From Brachycybe producta (lineage: Eukaryota; Arthropoda; Diplopoda; Playtdesmida; Andrognathidae): DNA of 64,000 bases. Shown here piece by piece: positions 1 to 11,068 of the stretch. The first letter of the stretch is position 1, and each line of letters begins with the position of its first letter. The stretch covers positions 12,043,854 through 12,107,853 of the forward strand of contig JAUPFP010000001.1 in NCBI GenBank assembly GCA_036925085.1, written 5' to 3'. The position numbers were made by a program, and so were the translations under genes. The notes under the pieces were generated by a model that made no database searches, was not told the DNA's origin, and saw only the letters and a list, made by a program, of their open reading frames with translations.

Positions 1-281
1 GGCCAGCTAAACTACGCCTGGTCCAGAATCTCGTGCTGGATCCGAAAAAAATTGCAATCGTCGAGGTCAATGCTCCTGATGATCTACAAGAAGGTAGTCT
101 TCAATTCATCAACTCGTGCGAATGCACGTTCCAGCAGAGAAGAGTCAAAGTTTCTCCTGGGATCATTGAAGAAAGAGGAAAATCTATCCTTCAAATTCAA
201 ATCTTCAATCCGTCTGGAGGTTATTCACCTCGGAGCCAGAGAAACGATCGCAGAGATCGAGGACGCCATTACAGCCCTTGA
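1..281 (+). CDS. Gypsy protease-RT linker, upstream reading frame (partial)
   Basis: This frame is open from the window edge to 281. It encodes the region between retroviral-type protease and reverse transcriptase. Around 205-225 the homology passes to the frame of the main pol ORF, one base further on (+1 direction). The family A copy on the minus strand (44982-45563) has the same frame arrangement at the same place, so the shift is ancestral or programmed, not a local error. Confidence 0.7.
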   Translation, partial: PAKLRLVQNLVLDPKKIAIVEVNAPDDLQEGSLQFINSCECTFQQRRVKVSPGIIEERGKSILQIQIFNPSGGYSPRSQRNDRRDRGRHYSP

Positions 282-3200
282 TGTGCCTGTGGGCCCCTCG
301 ATTTACAAAATTGAAGCACAGAGTGACAAAGTGACAGTACAAGACTATGTCAAATTTCAAGACAGTCTGAATGTCAATCCGAATCGTTCAAGAGAAGAAC
401 AAATGGCGATTCGGAAGCTTCTCGGAGAATTTAGAGACATTTTTGCCTTCAAGACCTCCGACTTGAAAAAGACAAATTTGGCAAAACACGTGATTGACAC
501 GGGTGAAAACCCGCCAGTTCGAGAACCGCTCCGGCGTACTTCACCTGCTCAAAGAGAGATCATCAAGTCGACACTACGTGATATGTTGAACGCCGGCATT
601 GTTAGCCCATCCAAAAGTCCGTATGCAAGTCCGGTGGTGATTGTCAAGAAAAAGAATGGTCAGCATCGATTTTGCGTCGATTATTGCAAACTAAATGCTC
701 AAACCAAATCCGACCAATATCCGTTACCCTGGATCGATGACGCTTTTGATTCTCTTTCTGGAGCCACGATTTTTGCAACCTTGGATTTAATATCAGGTTA
801 TTGGCAATTTCCGGTGGAAGAGAAAGATCGAGAAAAAACGGCTTTCGTATGCACCAATGGCCTCTACGAATTTAACAGAATGCCGTTTGGGTTAATGAAT
901 GCACCTGCAACAATGCAGCGTGCTTTGGATTTGTTACTGGCAGGCCACAAATGGGATACCTGCCTGGTCTACTTAGATGACATTGTCATCTTCGCGAAGG
1001 ACTTCGAAGAATTCATGAAGAGATTGAAAGAAATCTTGGTGCTCATCAGGAACGCCAATTTAAGTCTTCAACCCAGCCAATGTTTCTTCGGAAAAGACGA
1101 GATCAACTACCTTGGCCACAAGATTAGTGCCCATTGTATTCGACCTGATGAAGAGAAAGTGCAGACGATTCAAAGATTTCCTGCACCAAAAAACGTGACT
1201 GACGTCAGAAGCTTCCTTGGAATGACCGGCTACTACAACCGTTTCATCGAGAACTACTCCAAGATCGCCAAACCAATGCAAGCCTTGGACAAGAAGGACC
1301 TGGACTTCAAGTGGGATGATGACTGCGAGGTCGCTTTTGATAGTCTGAAGAAGGCTCTTTGCTCCGCTCCGATTCTAACTTTGTATGATCCGGAGGCAGA
1401 AATCGCCTTGCACACTGATGCTTGTGACTACCAGATTGGTGTCATCATTTATCAGTATGCGAAAAATGAGAGAAAACCTGGAGTTCTAGGTTACTATAGC
1501 CGAAAACTCCAGGGAGCAGAACGAAACTACGGAACGACTGAAAAAGAATGTCTTGCAATCGTTTATGGCATTGAAAAAGCCAGACCGTACGTTTTCAACC
1601 GAAAATTCAAGATATTTACTGATCATAAGGCCCTGTGTTACTTGAAAACAACACAGAATCTTGATGGCCGATTGGGTAAATGGCAAATGAAACTACAGCC
1701 ATATGATTATGAAGTAGTTTACAAGAAAGGTAAAACGCATGTGGACGCCGATTGTGTTTCACGTTACGAGAGCAACGTTCCTGCTACTTGGAAGCAGAAG
1801 AATGGAGAGATGGAAGCTCTCGAAGACCTTCACATCTTTACTGTCTACAACGATTTCCAGTGGGAACGGGAGCAATCCCTTGATGAAGAACTTCTCCTCA
1901 TCAAAGAATCACTCCAGCAAGATCGACTGCATCTCTATCACAAGAAGTTTGCGATAGTGGATGGTGTTTTGTACCACCTTAAGTACGAAGACACCGTGCC
2001 AGTACTAACGTGTACTGTGCCCCGACAATTGAGGATTGGGATTCTCGAGATGCTCCACGATGTGCCTGAGGCCGGACATTTCGGATTCACCAAAACGATG
2101 AAGAGAATCCAGAAGCGATTCAACTGGAAAACAACGAAAGCAGACGTCGCCGACTATGTCAGGTCGTGCCACATCTGTCAGAGAACCAAACTGTCGCATC
2201 AAAAAGTACCTGGATTGCTTCAGCCAATCATTGTGGGAAAACCGACAGAGTGTTGGGGGATGGATTATGTTGGTCCTCTTCCGAAGTCAACCGGAGAAGT
2301 TCAACATATTTTGATTGCAGTGGACTACGGGACGAAGTATTGCATTGCCAAAGAAGTGGCAAAAGCAACCGCTCAGGCAGCAATTGCCTTCGTCAAGGAT
2401 AAAATTGTAAACGAGTTTGGAGTTCCTCAGAAGGTCATCACTGATCGAGGACCCCAATTTTTGAGTAACGAAACTCAAACATTTTTCAAGACCTACGCAA
2501 TGCAACATGCTGCCACGACAGCCTATCATCCACAAGCTGATGGGTTGGCAGAAAGAACGAATCATACCGTGATGGAAGTGGTTGGTCAGCAGGCTGACTG
2601 GAAAAAGAAGTTGGGTGACGTAGTTATGGCCTACAATTTGGTAGAGCATAACTCAACGAAATTTTCGCCATATCGATTGATGTTCGGGCGCGAGCCCAGG
2701 ACCACGTTGGATAACATGATGCCACGCACTCCTATCATGCCACCGCCCGTAACAGACGAAGCAGAGCAGTCCGATCCAGCTTTGGATGCTGCTAGAAAGA
2801 ATATCGAAGCTGCCCAGGAGGTGCAGAAACGAAATTATGACGAGAAGCATCGTACGATTCCGAACTATAAACCGGGACAGAAAGTACTGATAAGAGATCG
2901 TGTACCAAAGCCAGGAATGGCTCAGAAACTCATCTGGTCATACAAGGAACCCTGCCTTGTCACGAAAAAGATAACCGACTTAGTCTACGAGATCGAGTAC
3001 GTCACTCGATCTGGTCTGACTATGAGAGACACCGTCAATGTTCAGCAAATGAGGCCCTATTTCGAGGCCAATGACCTGAGGGCTCCTCAAACAAGCTTAC
3101 CTGATGACGTTGAAGAAGCTACCAGTGCCAAAGAAGAATCCGACGCTGATGAAGAAGTAATTTACGAAGCAGACGACAACTTACCTGTTGAGAGTACTCC

Positions 3201-3381
3201 AGAAGTTTGTCGTAAAGAAGAAGAAGTTATCCCCAATGCCAGCCAAGAAACTCATCCGGAAACTTCTGAAAAAGAAGAAGAGGAAGTTCCAGAAATTCCT
3301 CTGGAACCAATTAAAAGGAAACGCGGGAGACCAAAGAAAACTGCTCCAAAAGAACCAGTCCAATTGGATTCCCGTGTGTAA
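52..3381 (+). CDS. pol: Gypsy pol: reverse transcriptase, RNase H, integrase
   Basis: This is an open frame of 1,109 codons; the first ~55 residues before about 205 are probably a shadow of the upstream frame. The RT domain has [26 protein letters not shown] and the catalytic box YLDD near 968-985. RNase H begins with the LHTDA motif (~1410) and ends at the DADCVSRY motif. Integrase has an H-H-C-C zinc module ending CHICQRTK (~2165), then the catalytic DDE residues in GMDYVGPL, ITDRGPQF and DGLAERTN. A small in-frame deletion after the last motif removes residues present in copy 2. The C-terminus is acidic and ends with an AT-hook-like KRGRPKK. Copy 2 reads through this stop position (CAA there, TAA here), so the stop is a nonsense mutation. 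The product would copy element RNA into DNA and integrate it. Confidence 0.95.
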   Translation: MQSSRSMLLMIYKKVVFNSSTRANARSSREESKFLLGSLKKEENLSFKFKSSIRLEVIHLGARETIAEIEDAITALDVPVGPSIYKIEAQSDKVTVQDYVKFQDSLNVNPNRSREEQMAIRKLLGEFRDIFAFKTSDLKKTNLAKHVIDTGENPPVREPLRRTSPAQREIIKSTLRDMLNAGIVSPSKSPYASPVVIVKKKNGQHRFCVDYCKLNAQTKSDQYPLPWIDDAFDSLSGATIFATLDLISGYWQFPVEEKDREKTAFVCTNGLYEFNRMPFGLMNAPATMQRALDLLLAGHKWDTCLVYLDDIVIFAKDFEEFMKRLKEILVLIRNANLSLQPSQCFFGKDEINYLGHKISAHCIRPDEEKVQTIQRFPAPKNVTDVRSFLGMTGYYNRFIENYSKIAKPMQALDKKDLDFKWDDDCEVAFDSLKKALCSAPILTLYDPEAEIALHTDACDYQIGVIIYQYAKNERKPGVLGYYSRKLQGAERNYGTTEKECLAIVYGIEKARPYVFNRKFKIFTDHKALCYLKTTQNLDGRLGKWQMKLQPYDYEVVYKKGKTHVDADCVSRYESNVPATWKQKNGEMEALEDLHIFTVYNDFQWEREQSLDEELLLIKESLQQDRLHLYHKKFAIVDGVLYHLKYEDTVPVLTCTVPRQLRIGILEMLHDVPEAGHFGFTKTMKRIQKRFNWKTTKADVADYVRSCHICQRTKLSHQKVPGLLQPIIVGKPTECWGMDYVGPLPKSTGEVQHILIAVDYGTKYCIAKEVAKATAQAAIAFVKDKIVNEFGVPQKVITDRGPQFLSNETQTFFKTYAMQHAATTAYHPQADGLAERTNHTVMEVVGQQADWKKKLGDVVMAYNLVEHNSTKFSPYRLMFGREPRTTLDNMMPRTPIMPPPVTDEAEQSDPALDAARKNIEAAQEVQKRNYDEKHRTIPNYKPGQKVLIRDRVPKPGMAQKLIWSYKEPCLVTKKITDLVYEIEYVTRSGLTMRDTVNVQQMRPYFEANDLRAPQTSLPDDVEEATSAKEESDADEEVIYEADDNLPVESTPEVCRKEEEVIPNASQETHPETSEKEEEEVPEIPLEPIKRKRGRPKKTAPKEPVQLDSRV

Positions 3382-5203
3382 ACACGTGGTGGAGAGAAGA
3401 AAAATTATGCAAAAGCTAATTTACCACCGAGATGGGCGAAATTTGGCGTTAAAACGGCCAAATTAGACCCAGAAAATCAAACAGAAGCATCAAAGGATGC
3501 AGAAATTCGAATTTGCCGCCTAACGCAGCGCCGCCTGGTGGGAGAAATCGAGAGAAGAGAAAAAGAAGAGACACCGGAAGTAGCTAATAGCTCCGCGAAA
3601 CCAAAGTTTCGCGATTTTCTAAAGTGTCACGTGTTAAAAAGTTTATTTGCAAGAAGAAGATGCCACGTTCTTTCGGAAAGGAGTCAGCCAGCAGCGAGGA
3701 TTCCTTTAATTTCACTGCCTTATTTGGAAATGATCATGATGACAACGTGATGGAAATCGAGGACGCCACAATAGAGACCGGAGCAGCCATCGCGGCTGAA
3801 AAGCCTTTAGGCAGCAATGCCTCGACTTCCAGCAAGGACAGGAATGATTCGGGCAACTCTTCCAAGAAGCGAAAGAGCCCCGAATCGGAAGATGAGTTAA
3901 TAAATTGTTTTGTACCGCTAATGAGATCTCCGCCTCCTCAGCTAGGTAACCCCGAGCCCGATATCTATATGGGACCAGCTCGGAACCCAGCGCAACAGTT
4001 TCCACGTCCACCTGAGGAAATGGACACGCTGCCCGGCAGTGATGCCGAAGGGGGAGTACCAGCCGAGTTGTACTCCTCGAATCGCCGGGGCCGCACCAGA
4101 GGAGAGAAAAATGTAGATAAGAGGGCCATGCAGGAATGGATCGCTAATCAGAACAGAGAATGCGTAAAGAGGGGCCAGAAACCCATTGAGGTGCCTGCAG
4201 TGGGCACCGCCTTGCCAAGGAACAACAGACCCGCTCGAGGAGCATCTCCGGCCAACAGTTGGGCTATGATAGACCAACCAATTGTTCGAGGATACGGACC
4301 GGAGTTAACGAAGAAGCTGGTGCTGCCAGGACCAATTTCAGTCCCGACACCACCAAGAGAAGTATCGTCCACATCTCTACCGCCCATTGTTCCTTCCAGG
4401 CCACAATCGACAGTGACTGTCGTCCGGGAAAGAAACAAGAGGCGGGAAGTCCATTTCGACTGCCAATCGCCGCCAAGGGACCGACCACGAGAGATGAGGC
4501 GACCGAAAGGTCAGGGGTCCGCTGCCCGCCGAAAAGCTCGCCGGGACGAGCAGTTTCAAGGATGTCGAGGACACTCTACCCATCATGAAGAAGTATCATC
4601 AAAGGGAGCAATCCCTAAGCTGACCAAAAAGCCTAAGTCACCATCGCCATCAAAGACGACACCAGAAGAGGAGCAGGAACGACAATTGCGCCTCCTTAAT
4701 AATGGCTTGGTTTCTTTTAGTAGACACGGAGGACGACACGCACTCCAATACTTAGGAGTGTTTAATAGCGAAGGGAAATTTCCAGCGAACGACCACGACC
4801 CAGGAGAGATATCCTCTGGACCGCTGTAATTTTGGAAACGCCAGATTATCCCGCTGTCGTCGCCCTCCATGGAAGCGACGAATCAAATGTGATTCAACTG
4901 ATTCACCCTGGAACCCAGGAGCAATCCCGTACCAGGACTCTGGAATTGATCGCCAAGACGATGTTGGCCACCCTGATTCCCGATCGGAACCAGGATCGAC
5001 GATTCCGCCACCATTCGCCAAGGGCCATCGAGGGGAACTACTCTGCCACCCGGATGTTAGACTTCGTGGAAGCCACCGTGCTATCAACGTTGGAGCGGTC
5101 GACTGTCGTCCCGCTAGAGACACTGGAGCGACTCTACGAGACGACCACGGAAGGAGAGTTCGGGAGGAGGGATCAACGCGGCCACCTATCGCCAGAGCCG
5201 TAG
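3382..5203 (+). pseudogene. Gypsy ORF3 downstream of pol, broken in this copy
   Basis: In copy 2 pol continues in frame into this region. Here the join is lost by the stop at 3381 and by a deletion of roughly 100 bases around 3595-3605. The largest open part is 3624-4829 (401 codons); homologous-looking sequence goes on in another frame to 5203. The protein is hydrophilic and low in complexity, with Ser/Pro-rich and basic stretches, an RNRRGR-type patch and a KTPSPS-like tract. I see no signal peptide or membrane segment, so it does not look like an envelope protein despite its envelope-like position. Function unknown. Confidence 0.65.
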
Positions 5204-5450
5204 AAAGATGTCCGCAAGGAGCAGAGTCATCGCCGGACCAGTTGGCGCGATGATTGAGTCTCATTTCTAGAAATTTTTGTATAATTTTTGTCAGAAAACC
5301 TGTGATCAAATACTAATTTTTATTTTTCGAAACGTTTTTGTAAAATGATCAAATACCTGTGATACCCCTGGGTCGTATTAATTTGGATCTAGTCGGGAGG
5401 AGGGGGATTTTTAGGAAAATTGTCTTGGGAAGTAGGGTACTTCCCGCTTA

Positions 5451-5461
5451 GTCGGGGGGAG
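5451..5461 (+). other. Polypurine tract of family A copy 1
   Basis: GTCGGGGGGAG lies directly before the LTR start TGAGACG. A similar G-rich stretch preceded by TAGTCGGG occurs about 60 bases upstream (5391-5406). The LTR start is supported by the 27-kb relative, whose similarity begins exactly at TGAGACG. Confidence 0.6.
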
Positions 5462-6380
5462 TGAGACGTTTGGGGCCCGCCGCTTATTTTTTTCTTTAAT
5501 TTGCGCTTCGTTTTTGGGTTTTACGTCACCCTGAATTTTATTTAGTTTCTGGGCCATTCGGTACTTTTGGTACCAAGTGACCCAGATATCATATGTGTTA
5601 GATAAGGATCTGACCTTTTCATTCCCCCTCCAATTTTTCTTCCACACGAATAAATTTATTCGTTTTTAATTTGATTTTGTTTTCGTTTCTCCTGTTATCA
5701 CCTATGTGTGATAACAGGGGATGAATCATGATTTTGGACAAATAGATCAATCTTTTGATTGGTCTATTTGGGCCAAAATCTCAAAGTAACCAATTGTGAA
5801 GTTGTGCCCTGAGAATCCGACTTCTGGATTCTCAGGGTATATAAAGGGTCATTTTTAAATGTTCAAGAGCTTCTTTTTATATACCGAACCTATGCCCGAT
5901 TTTGGCCAGGTTCTTTTCTTTTTAATTATACTCAAGTTATATTTGTATGTGTTGTGTAAAACCAGTTTTTATGTTATTTCACCGAAATAAATCTTCATTT
6001 TATATTTAACTAAACCAGTGGTGTTTATTCTTCAAGACTTAAAATTCCGCGATTGTGAATTCATCATTTGCAGGTCTTCACCTATTTTGGATACATCAAG
6101 GTCCCAACAGGTGCAAACCTGCAACATAAATAAGTAAGTATATTTTACACGATTCTCAGGGCAGATTTACGAAAGTCCGAGAGATACAGAGATTAAAGAT
6201 CCTCAAGACTGTGAAGTCTTTTGCCAGAGACTAGTGAGGACACAAAATAGACGTTATATTGGTCTAGTCCTCCCGGGCCAGTAGAATTAGTGACCTAGCC
6301 AATCACTATCAATACGAGTGCAAACTCGCTCGTATTAACCAAAAAGAGCAGATTCTACTAACGGAAAAAGGTCCGTCACA
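5462..6380 (+). repeat. 3' LTR of family A (TGAGACG...GTCCGTCACA)
   Basis: 919 bp. The left end is fixed by the polypurine tract and by the start of similarity in the copy at 27021. The right end GTCCGTCACA is shared with the fragment ending at 60415. It contains a TATA box after a perfect inverted repeat, and a conserved 3' part including the TCTAGTCCTCCCGGGCCA block near 6263. Confidence 0.85.
5807..5848 (+). promoter_or_regulatory. LTR promoter: 12-bp inverted repeat abutting a TATA box
   Basis: Perfect arms CCCTGAGAATCC (5807-5818) and GGATTCTCAGGG (5826-5837) flank a 7-base loop. TATATAAAG follows immediately (5838). The arrangement is preserved in the diverged LTR at 27376-27415 while flanking sequence has drifted, which suggests a factor-binding site. 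A shorter CTGAGAA/TTCTCAG pair lies before a TATA box at 33464-33483. Confidence 0.6.
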
Positions 6381-7387
6381 ATTGTACGCCACCTGGTGGT
6401 CATAATTCTGAATAGAAAATGGCGTCATTCTATTTCCATTGTTAGATGTTTCAGTCTATTTGTTAATTTATTAAAATAATTTAAAATTATCAATTGATCT
6501 TTATTTAATAATTACTTATTTCCATAAACTCTAAATCATCATCCTACCTACAATTAAAATATGTTGCGTTTAGTGTGTTCAATGAAGACTCATGCAATTC
6601 AGTTTTGTTAGTATGGACAATATCAGCCATTTTCCCTCCAATTATGTATACATTATGCAGGCTATACACAGCACAATGTCCACACAATGGCCAGTGCCAA
6701 ATTTGTAAAAATGAAATAAATATGCTGTAGTGAGCGCCACCTTTAGGCAGGTCATGAAGCCCATATGTAGCTGCTCACATGTGAACACAGTCGTTTAGCC
6801 AAGGCTATTTTAGCCCGAGCTACAAGAAGGTTGTGAGAACTAGGCATAACGGGCGGTCTTGTCGCTTGATTATGCGCAGCACGCATTGCGAAACAGGAGA
6901 TTCCTGGGATAAACTGCAGTGTCATCTTGGCTCCAATGTCCTTTAGCAGCTCTCCTATAGCTCATGCTCCATCTACCTTTATGCATGGTCTAAGGGTGAG
7001 CCAGGTCCTCGCTGGTTTTTAATTTTGAGGTCTTGCATTTATGCTGGCCTTCTTGTTTTAATGACTTTGACATTTGAATATTTGTTGCTCCTTTTGACAT
7101 AGTTGCCTCAACATAGTTTTCCTCCTATATTGGTCCTATATGAGATCAAAGCGTAAATTCGGTCAGTTTTTTTATTTTGAAAATACAATTAAACATTTTT
7201 TTATTAAAAAATAAACTTTTAATCTTTCACCATTTAAACGCAATTAAACAAACGAATAATATATATATATGTGTATGTATAAAAAAATAAAACCCGTTTT
7301 TAGTCAGAAAATTTTTAAGCATTGCACAAAAATATTAAGTTTGAAGAACATGGTAAGGGGTTTGATGTGGGTTTTGAGTTTGGGTTG
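6381..7387. other. Intergenic, no gene seen
   Basis: AT-rich sequence between the LTR and the end of BCAT. A TTTATT at about 7198 would read AATAAA on the minus strand and could be the BCAT polyadenylation signal. A short TA-rich run lies at 7259-7278. Nothing else was recognised. Confidence 0.5.
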
Positions 7388-10300
7388 TTAGTCGACGTCT
7401 ATTGACCAAGGATGTTTCACTCTTCCATACTGTGTAAAAATTGAAAAAAATGAATAATGGATAGTAATTATTGATGAAAAATAAACAAATATCCTAAAAT
7501 ATATAAGCAGGTAGACGTTTAGTGCGTTCACTCTTAAGTTATGAGTGAAATACAGTACATAAACAGTCGGTGTCCCACGAATTCTGGTGGAATACAAGTG
7601 TAACGCAACTGTAATGTTATATGTGCAATGTTATGTTACATTAAGCCACGTACAGACCAAAATAACATATTCGCGAACCCCTCGAAAATCGTTCGAGAGC
7701 TGCTCGCAAGCATACCATATACACAAAAATTAGCGTGTGTTTGCGTTTGCATGGCGAATAGCTCTCGAGATTTTGTTTGTTAGTTCCTCAAAGAGTTCCC
7801 GTTGTTAAATCTGCTTGTAATAATTGTGCACAAATTGTTTGTAAAAATTATAAATTCGCAAGACGAGCTAACTCACGTCTAGACCGGGTTCTCTGTTTGG
7901 CAGATGTTTGAGAACCAATGCTTTGATGTACCGCCTCAAGAGCGAACTTTGTACCTGTTCGCAAGCTACCATCTAAACAGGGTTCTATTTCAGTTCGCAA
8001 ACTGGTCCCAAACAGTATGCGAACTGTTCTTGAAAGGCTCGCAAGCTTGGTCTGCACGCAGTTTTAGAATGCTCAAGTTTGGACCCTGCCCTAAATGGAG
8101 TCTGTATAAATGAAACCTGAATGTCTGTGAGCTCCTTTAAAAATTTCATATTGAGTGGTGCATCATGGTCCATTGTCGGAATATCGTAATCCTTTCCCAA
8201 GTAGTTTATTAAACGTACTGGACTGACAACACATGCTGTGCCAGACCCAAATATCTCTAACAACTAAAAAGAAATTGTTTGAGGAAATGGCGATTAACTC
8301 ATAACAAAAAAAAAAAACCTTATTCTAAGTTGTTTTACCTTCTTCTCATGTAATGCCGTTATCACTTCGTTCATTGTTATAGACCTTTCTGTCACTATGA
8401 ACTGATTCTTCAGAAGAAGAAAAACAATGTGTTATAGTCAGGCACTTGGCTACATTATGGCCTTCCAGAAGGTCAACAAGAAGATTCACTTAAATAATAA
8501 ACTTGAATTGAAAAATTGAAAAACCTCGAATAAAATTTGATCATTCCATAAAATTCCTTCGACTTGAGTAAAAATTCTCAAGAACAAAATGATTAACAAT
8601 TTTTGAAAAAAAAAGACTCAGAAAATACCATTTTGGAATGTCGGTGTCTACCTCCAGGAAGGTTATAGTTATAAGCAATTATACCCATTTCCGAGCTAAA
8701 TCCAATAAAGATTGCCTCGTAACACCGGGAAGTATGAGGCCATTTAATGGTGGCGTAATTAGTTCCTTTTCTCCTTTGTCATTAATCAGGAAGACAAATA
8801 TGTTCATTGTTCCTACTTCGGTGAGTTGGTGCTCATCTCCGTATAGCCACAATACTTGTTGAAAGTTCATCGATTCGGCATGCCGTTGTATAGCGATGGT
8901 GGGACCGTAATTTCTATTAGAGATAATTCAAACGGGATTGTGGTTTTGTTAAGTTAAAAACATTGCGCCACTATTGAAGTTTGCAGGTGGTAGTGTATAA
9001 TTAGTAATCAAGCTTACGAAACTAACTTACGATCCCATCTTCTTATCGCCACATCCTCCTGGCCAAGCTCGTACGAATTTGGGATCGGCAAGTAACGATA
9101 CTGGTTTGATTCCAGTCGAATAATATGGACCAACTGGCCCTTGAATGATGTACAAGGTGGCATGGTTGGAAATACTTACTCCTAATGTTGGCTGTTCAAA
9201 TTAATTAAGTGCATCGTTTATGGCAAGAAATTGACTTTTATATTAAACTACTTGCATCTGTTCCGATAAATGTCGGACGAATGTAGAGAGCACTTAGTTC
9301 TATTTGTGGTACCCAATCTTTGTCAATAGATATCAATTTCTTCATGCATGCCGTAAGTTCGTCTCCATCAAAAGCCTTATTTGGAATAGAATTAAATTAT
9401 TTTGAATGGTAAACTTCATAACACGGATTTATGGCAATAATCATAAAGATTGCTTAGACAGAGATTGTCAAGGCTTGAGCAAAACTCAAACTTAAATAAA
9501 AATATATTTATGTACATTATAGGTGACCACTAACAAAATTAGAAATTTTTACACAGGTCATTCCCAGGCAGCACATGCAAACAAGAAACCAATGTAAAGC
9601 CAACCGCTCGGTGTTTATATAAAGATGGTACCATAATGATTTGGCGAATATTGTGTTTGGCCATTGGTCTCACTATCGGCTGTACTTGATGGCCCAACGA
9701 TTGCTGCACCTGTCATCAATGACTAATATTACGATTTTTAAGCTAAGAGTAAGTGGGCCATATGTATTTTGGCCCAACTACTAACGTTTTTACCAAAATA
9801 AATTCGTACCAATGGCCCCAACATGTTGTGCTAATTAGGTTTGTTTCTATAAGACAATGAAACTTCTGCAGAGGATTTTGTGCATGAAAATCAACTTGTA
9901 TTATGGGGCTCTTAATTTTCTGACAATATATCATTTCAGCAGCAAAAGAAAACCTTGCAATTGTTATTGGGTTTACGATGCATTTCACATATTCTGCAAA
10001 TAAAAGTGTTGTAGAGTAATTTTTCATATTCAAAGCTTAAACTTTTGAGGTCCCTAAAAATTGTAAGACCTATGCATGCGCCAAGTATGCCTACACCGAA
10101 AATCGCCACTGCCGCCTGTACATGAAAAAGAACCATTATACTTCCTTACTGGTAAACCGGTTCTGATGGCCGTGGCTAACATGCGTTTCATATTCATATC
10201 TGGACGAAATAAGCGGATTTTTCCATCACCACATCGATATGCTTTCAATCCTTCGAACAACTTGAGTAAAACACAAGAAAATAAAGTGTTTAAATATTAT

Positions 10301-10583
10301 TTTGTACTGTGCGTGAATCATGATAGTTGGATGGATAGTTTATAAAATAGTAATGACGTTTTCAGATAGTTCTTGCCTGAGTTGCATAATGCAAAGCCTT
10401 TGCCGCTGGATGAATCATAAAGTGATGCAATGGTAGTATTTTTGGTGTCTTCCAACCTACGTCCCTTTGCCATTCTACCTCAAACATGTGGTCCGAGAAA
10501 TGCTTTCCAAATTGGAGCTTTGACGAGTCTGGTTTAGGGCTCCTATGTTCATCGGGACAAATCTCCACTCGCAAGTCTTTAAA
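7388..10583 (-). CDS. Branched-chain amino-acid aminotransferase, 8 exons, 5' exon(s) not found
   Basis: This is a PLP enzyme that transfers the amino group of Leu, Ile or Val to 2-oxoglutarate. Exons on the minus strand are 10377-10583, 10150-10260, 9256-9375, 9031-9191, 8685-8913, 8339-8401, 8117-8263 and 7388-7429 (stop TAA). All phases match, giving about 359 codons; animal BCATs are near 390, so a short N-terminal exon is missing upstream. Motifs in order: [60 protein letters not shown] (second K should be the PLP lysine), [44 protein letters not shown]. The redox CxxC known in mammalian BCATs is CVVS here, so the second Cys is absent. Introns are small (64-774 bp). Introns 1 and 3 appear to begin with GC. 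Cytosolic or mitochondrial location cannot be told without the N-terminus. Confidence 0.95.
7646..8065. mobile_element. Possible MITE in the last BCAT intron
   Basis: Ends CCACGTACAGACCAA (7646) and, inverted, TTGGTCTGCACGCAG (8050-8065) look like imperfect terminal repeats. A third related copy lies at about 7873 (CACGTCTAGACC). Several TTCGCAA words recur inside. No convincing target duplication was found. Confidence 0.35.
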
Positions 10584-11060
10584 CTGTTGTTTGTTTGAAA
10601 TATAGACAAAAAAATTATTATGTTTGAATGATTTTCTTCTTATAAAAAATTTCCTTGAATGAAGTAGAATGATTTCGATGGTGTATAAGGTAGTAGAAAG
10701 CCCCAGGAACTTCCAGTTTCGACACAATGGACAACTATCAAAAGTAAAATGCAAGAAATTAAGCCAAGTTTCCCCACGATGATACGTGCATCGTGATACG
10801 TGTATGATAGATGCTGCATTTACATGTACACAAATGGACACAGAAGCGTTCATATAGTGATACCCATGTTATAATGTGTCGCGTTATTGATTTTGTTTAT
10901 CCTGGGGACCTCGGGAGCCGGCGACTTTTTTGCATAAAGCCGGCTGCTGAGTCACTTTGAAGCAAATTGCATCATTCACACAAGAACTACATCATCGCTC
11001 AGTTGTGTTATTGTTTCACGTTTTAACAAATAATCGACAACCACATGTGGATAGGGGCAG
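10584..11060. other. Upstream of BCAT; no exon recognised
   Basis: The missing BCAT 5' exon, start codon and promoter may lie here or beyond the minisatellite, but I could not identify them. AGCCGGC and GCCGGCT (about 10916-10948) form a small inverted repeat. Confidence 0.4.
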
Positions 11061-11068
11061 GTGTGTGA

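Larger units (their letters stand above)
1..6380 (+). mobile_element. Ty3/gypsy LTR retrotransposon, family A copy 1 (5' end outside window)
   Basis: The order is pol (protease-RT linker, reverse transcriptase, RNase H, integrase), a third ORF, a G-rich polypurine tract and a 3' LTR ending in TCACA at 6380. Gag, protease and 5' LTR would lie left of base 1. A second copy of the same family runs on the minus strand at 40830-47266 and is near-identical over long stretches of pol, which allows breaks to be recognised: here a nonsense change ends pol at 3381 and a deletion disrupts the start of ORF3. It is therefore a dead but fairly young copy. Confidence 0.93.

Noticed and set aside
3538..5309. 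Alternative frames on both strands across ORF3
   Set aside because: Shadows of the ORF3 frame, which is supported by comparison with copy 2.
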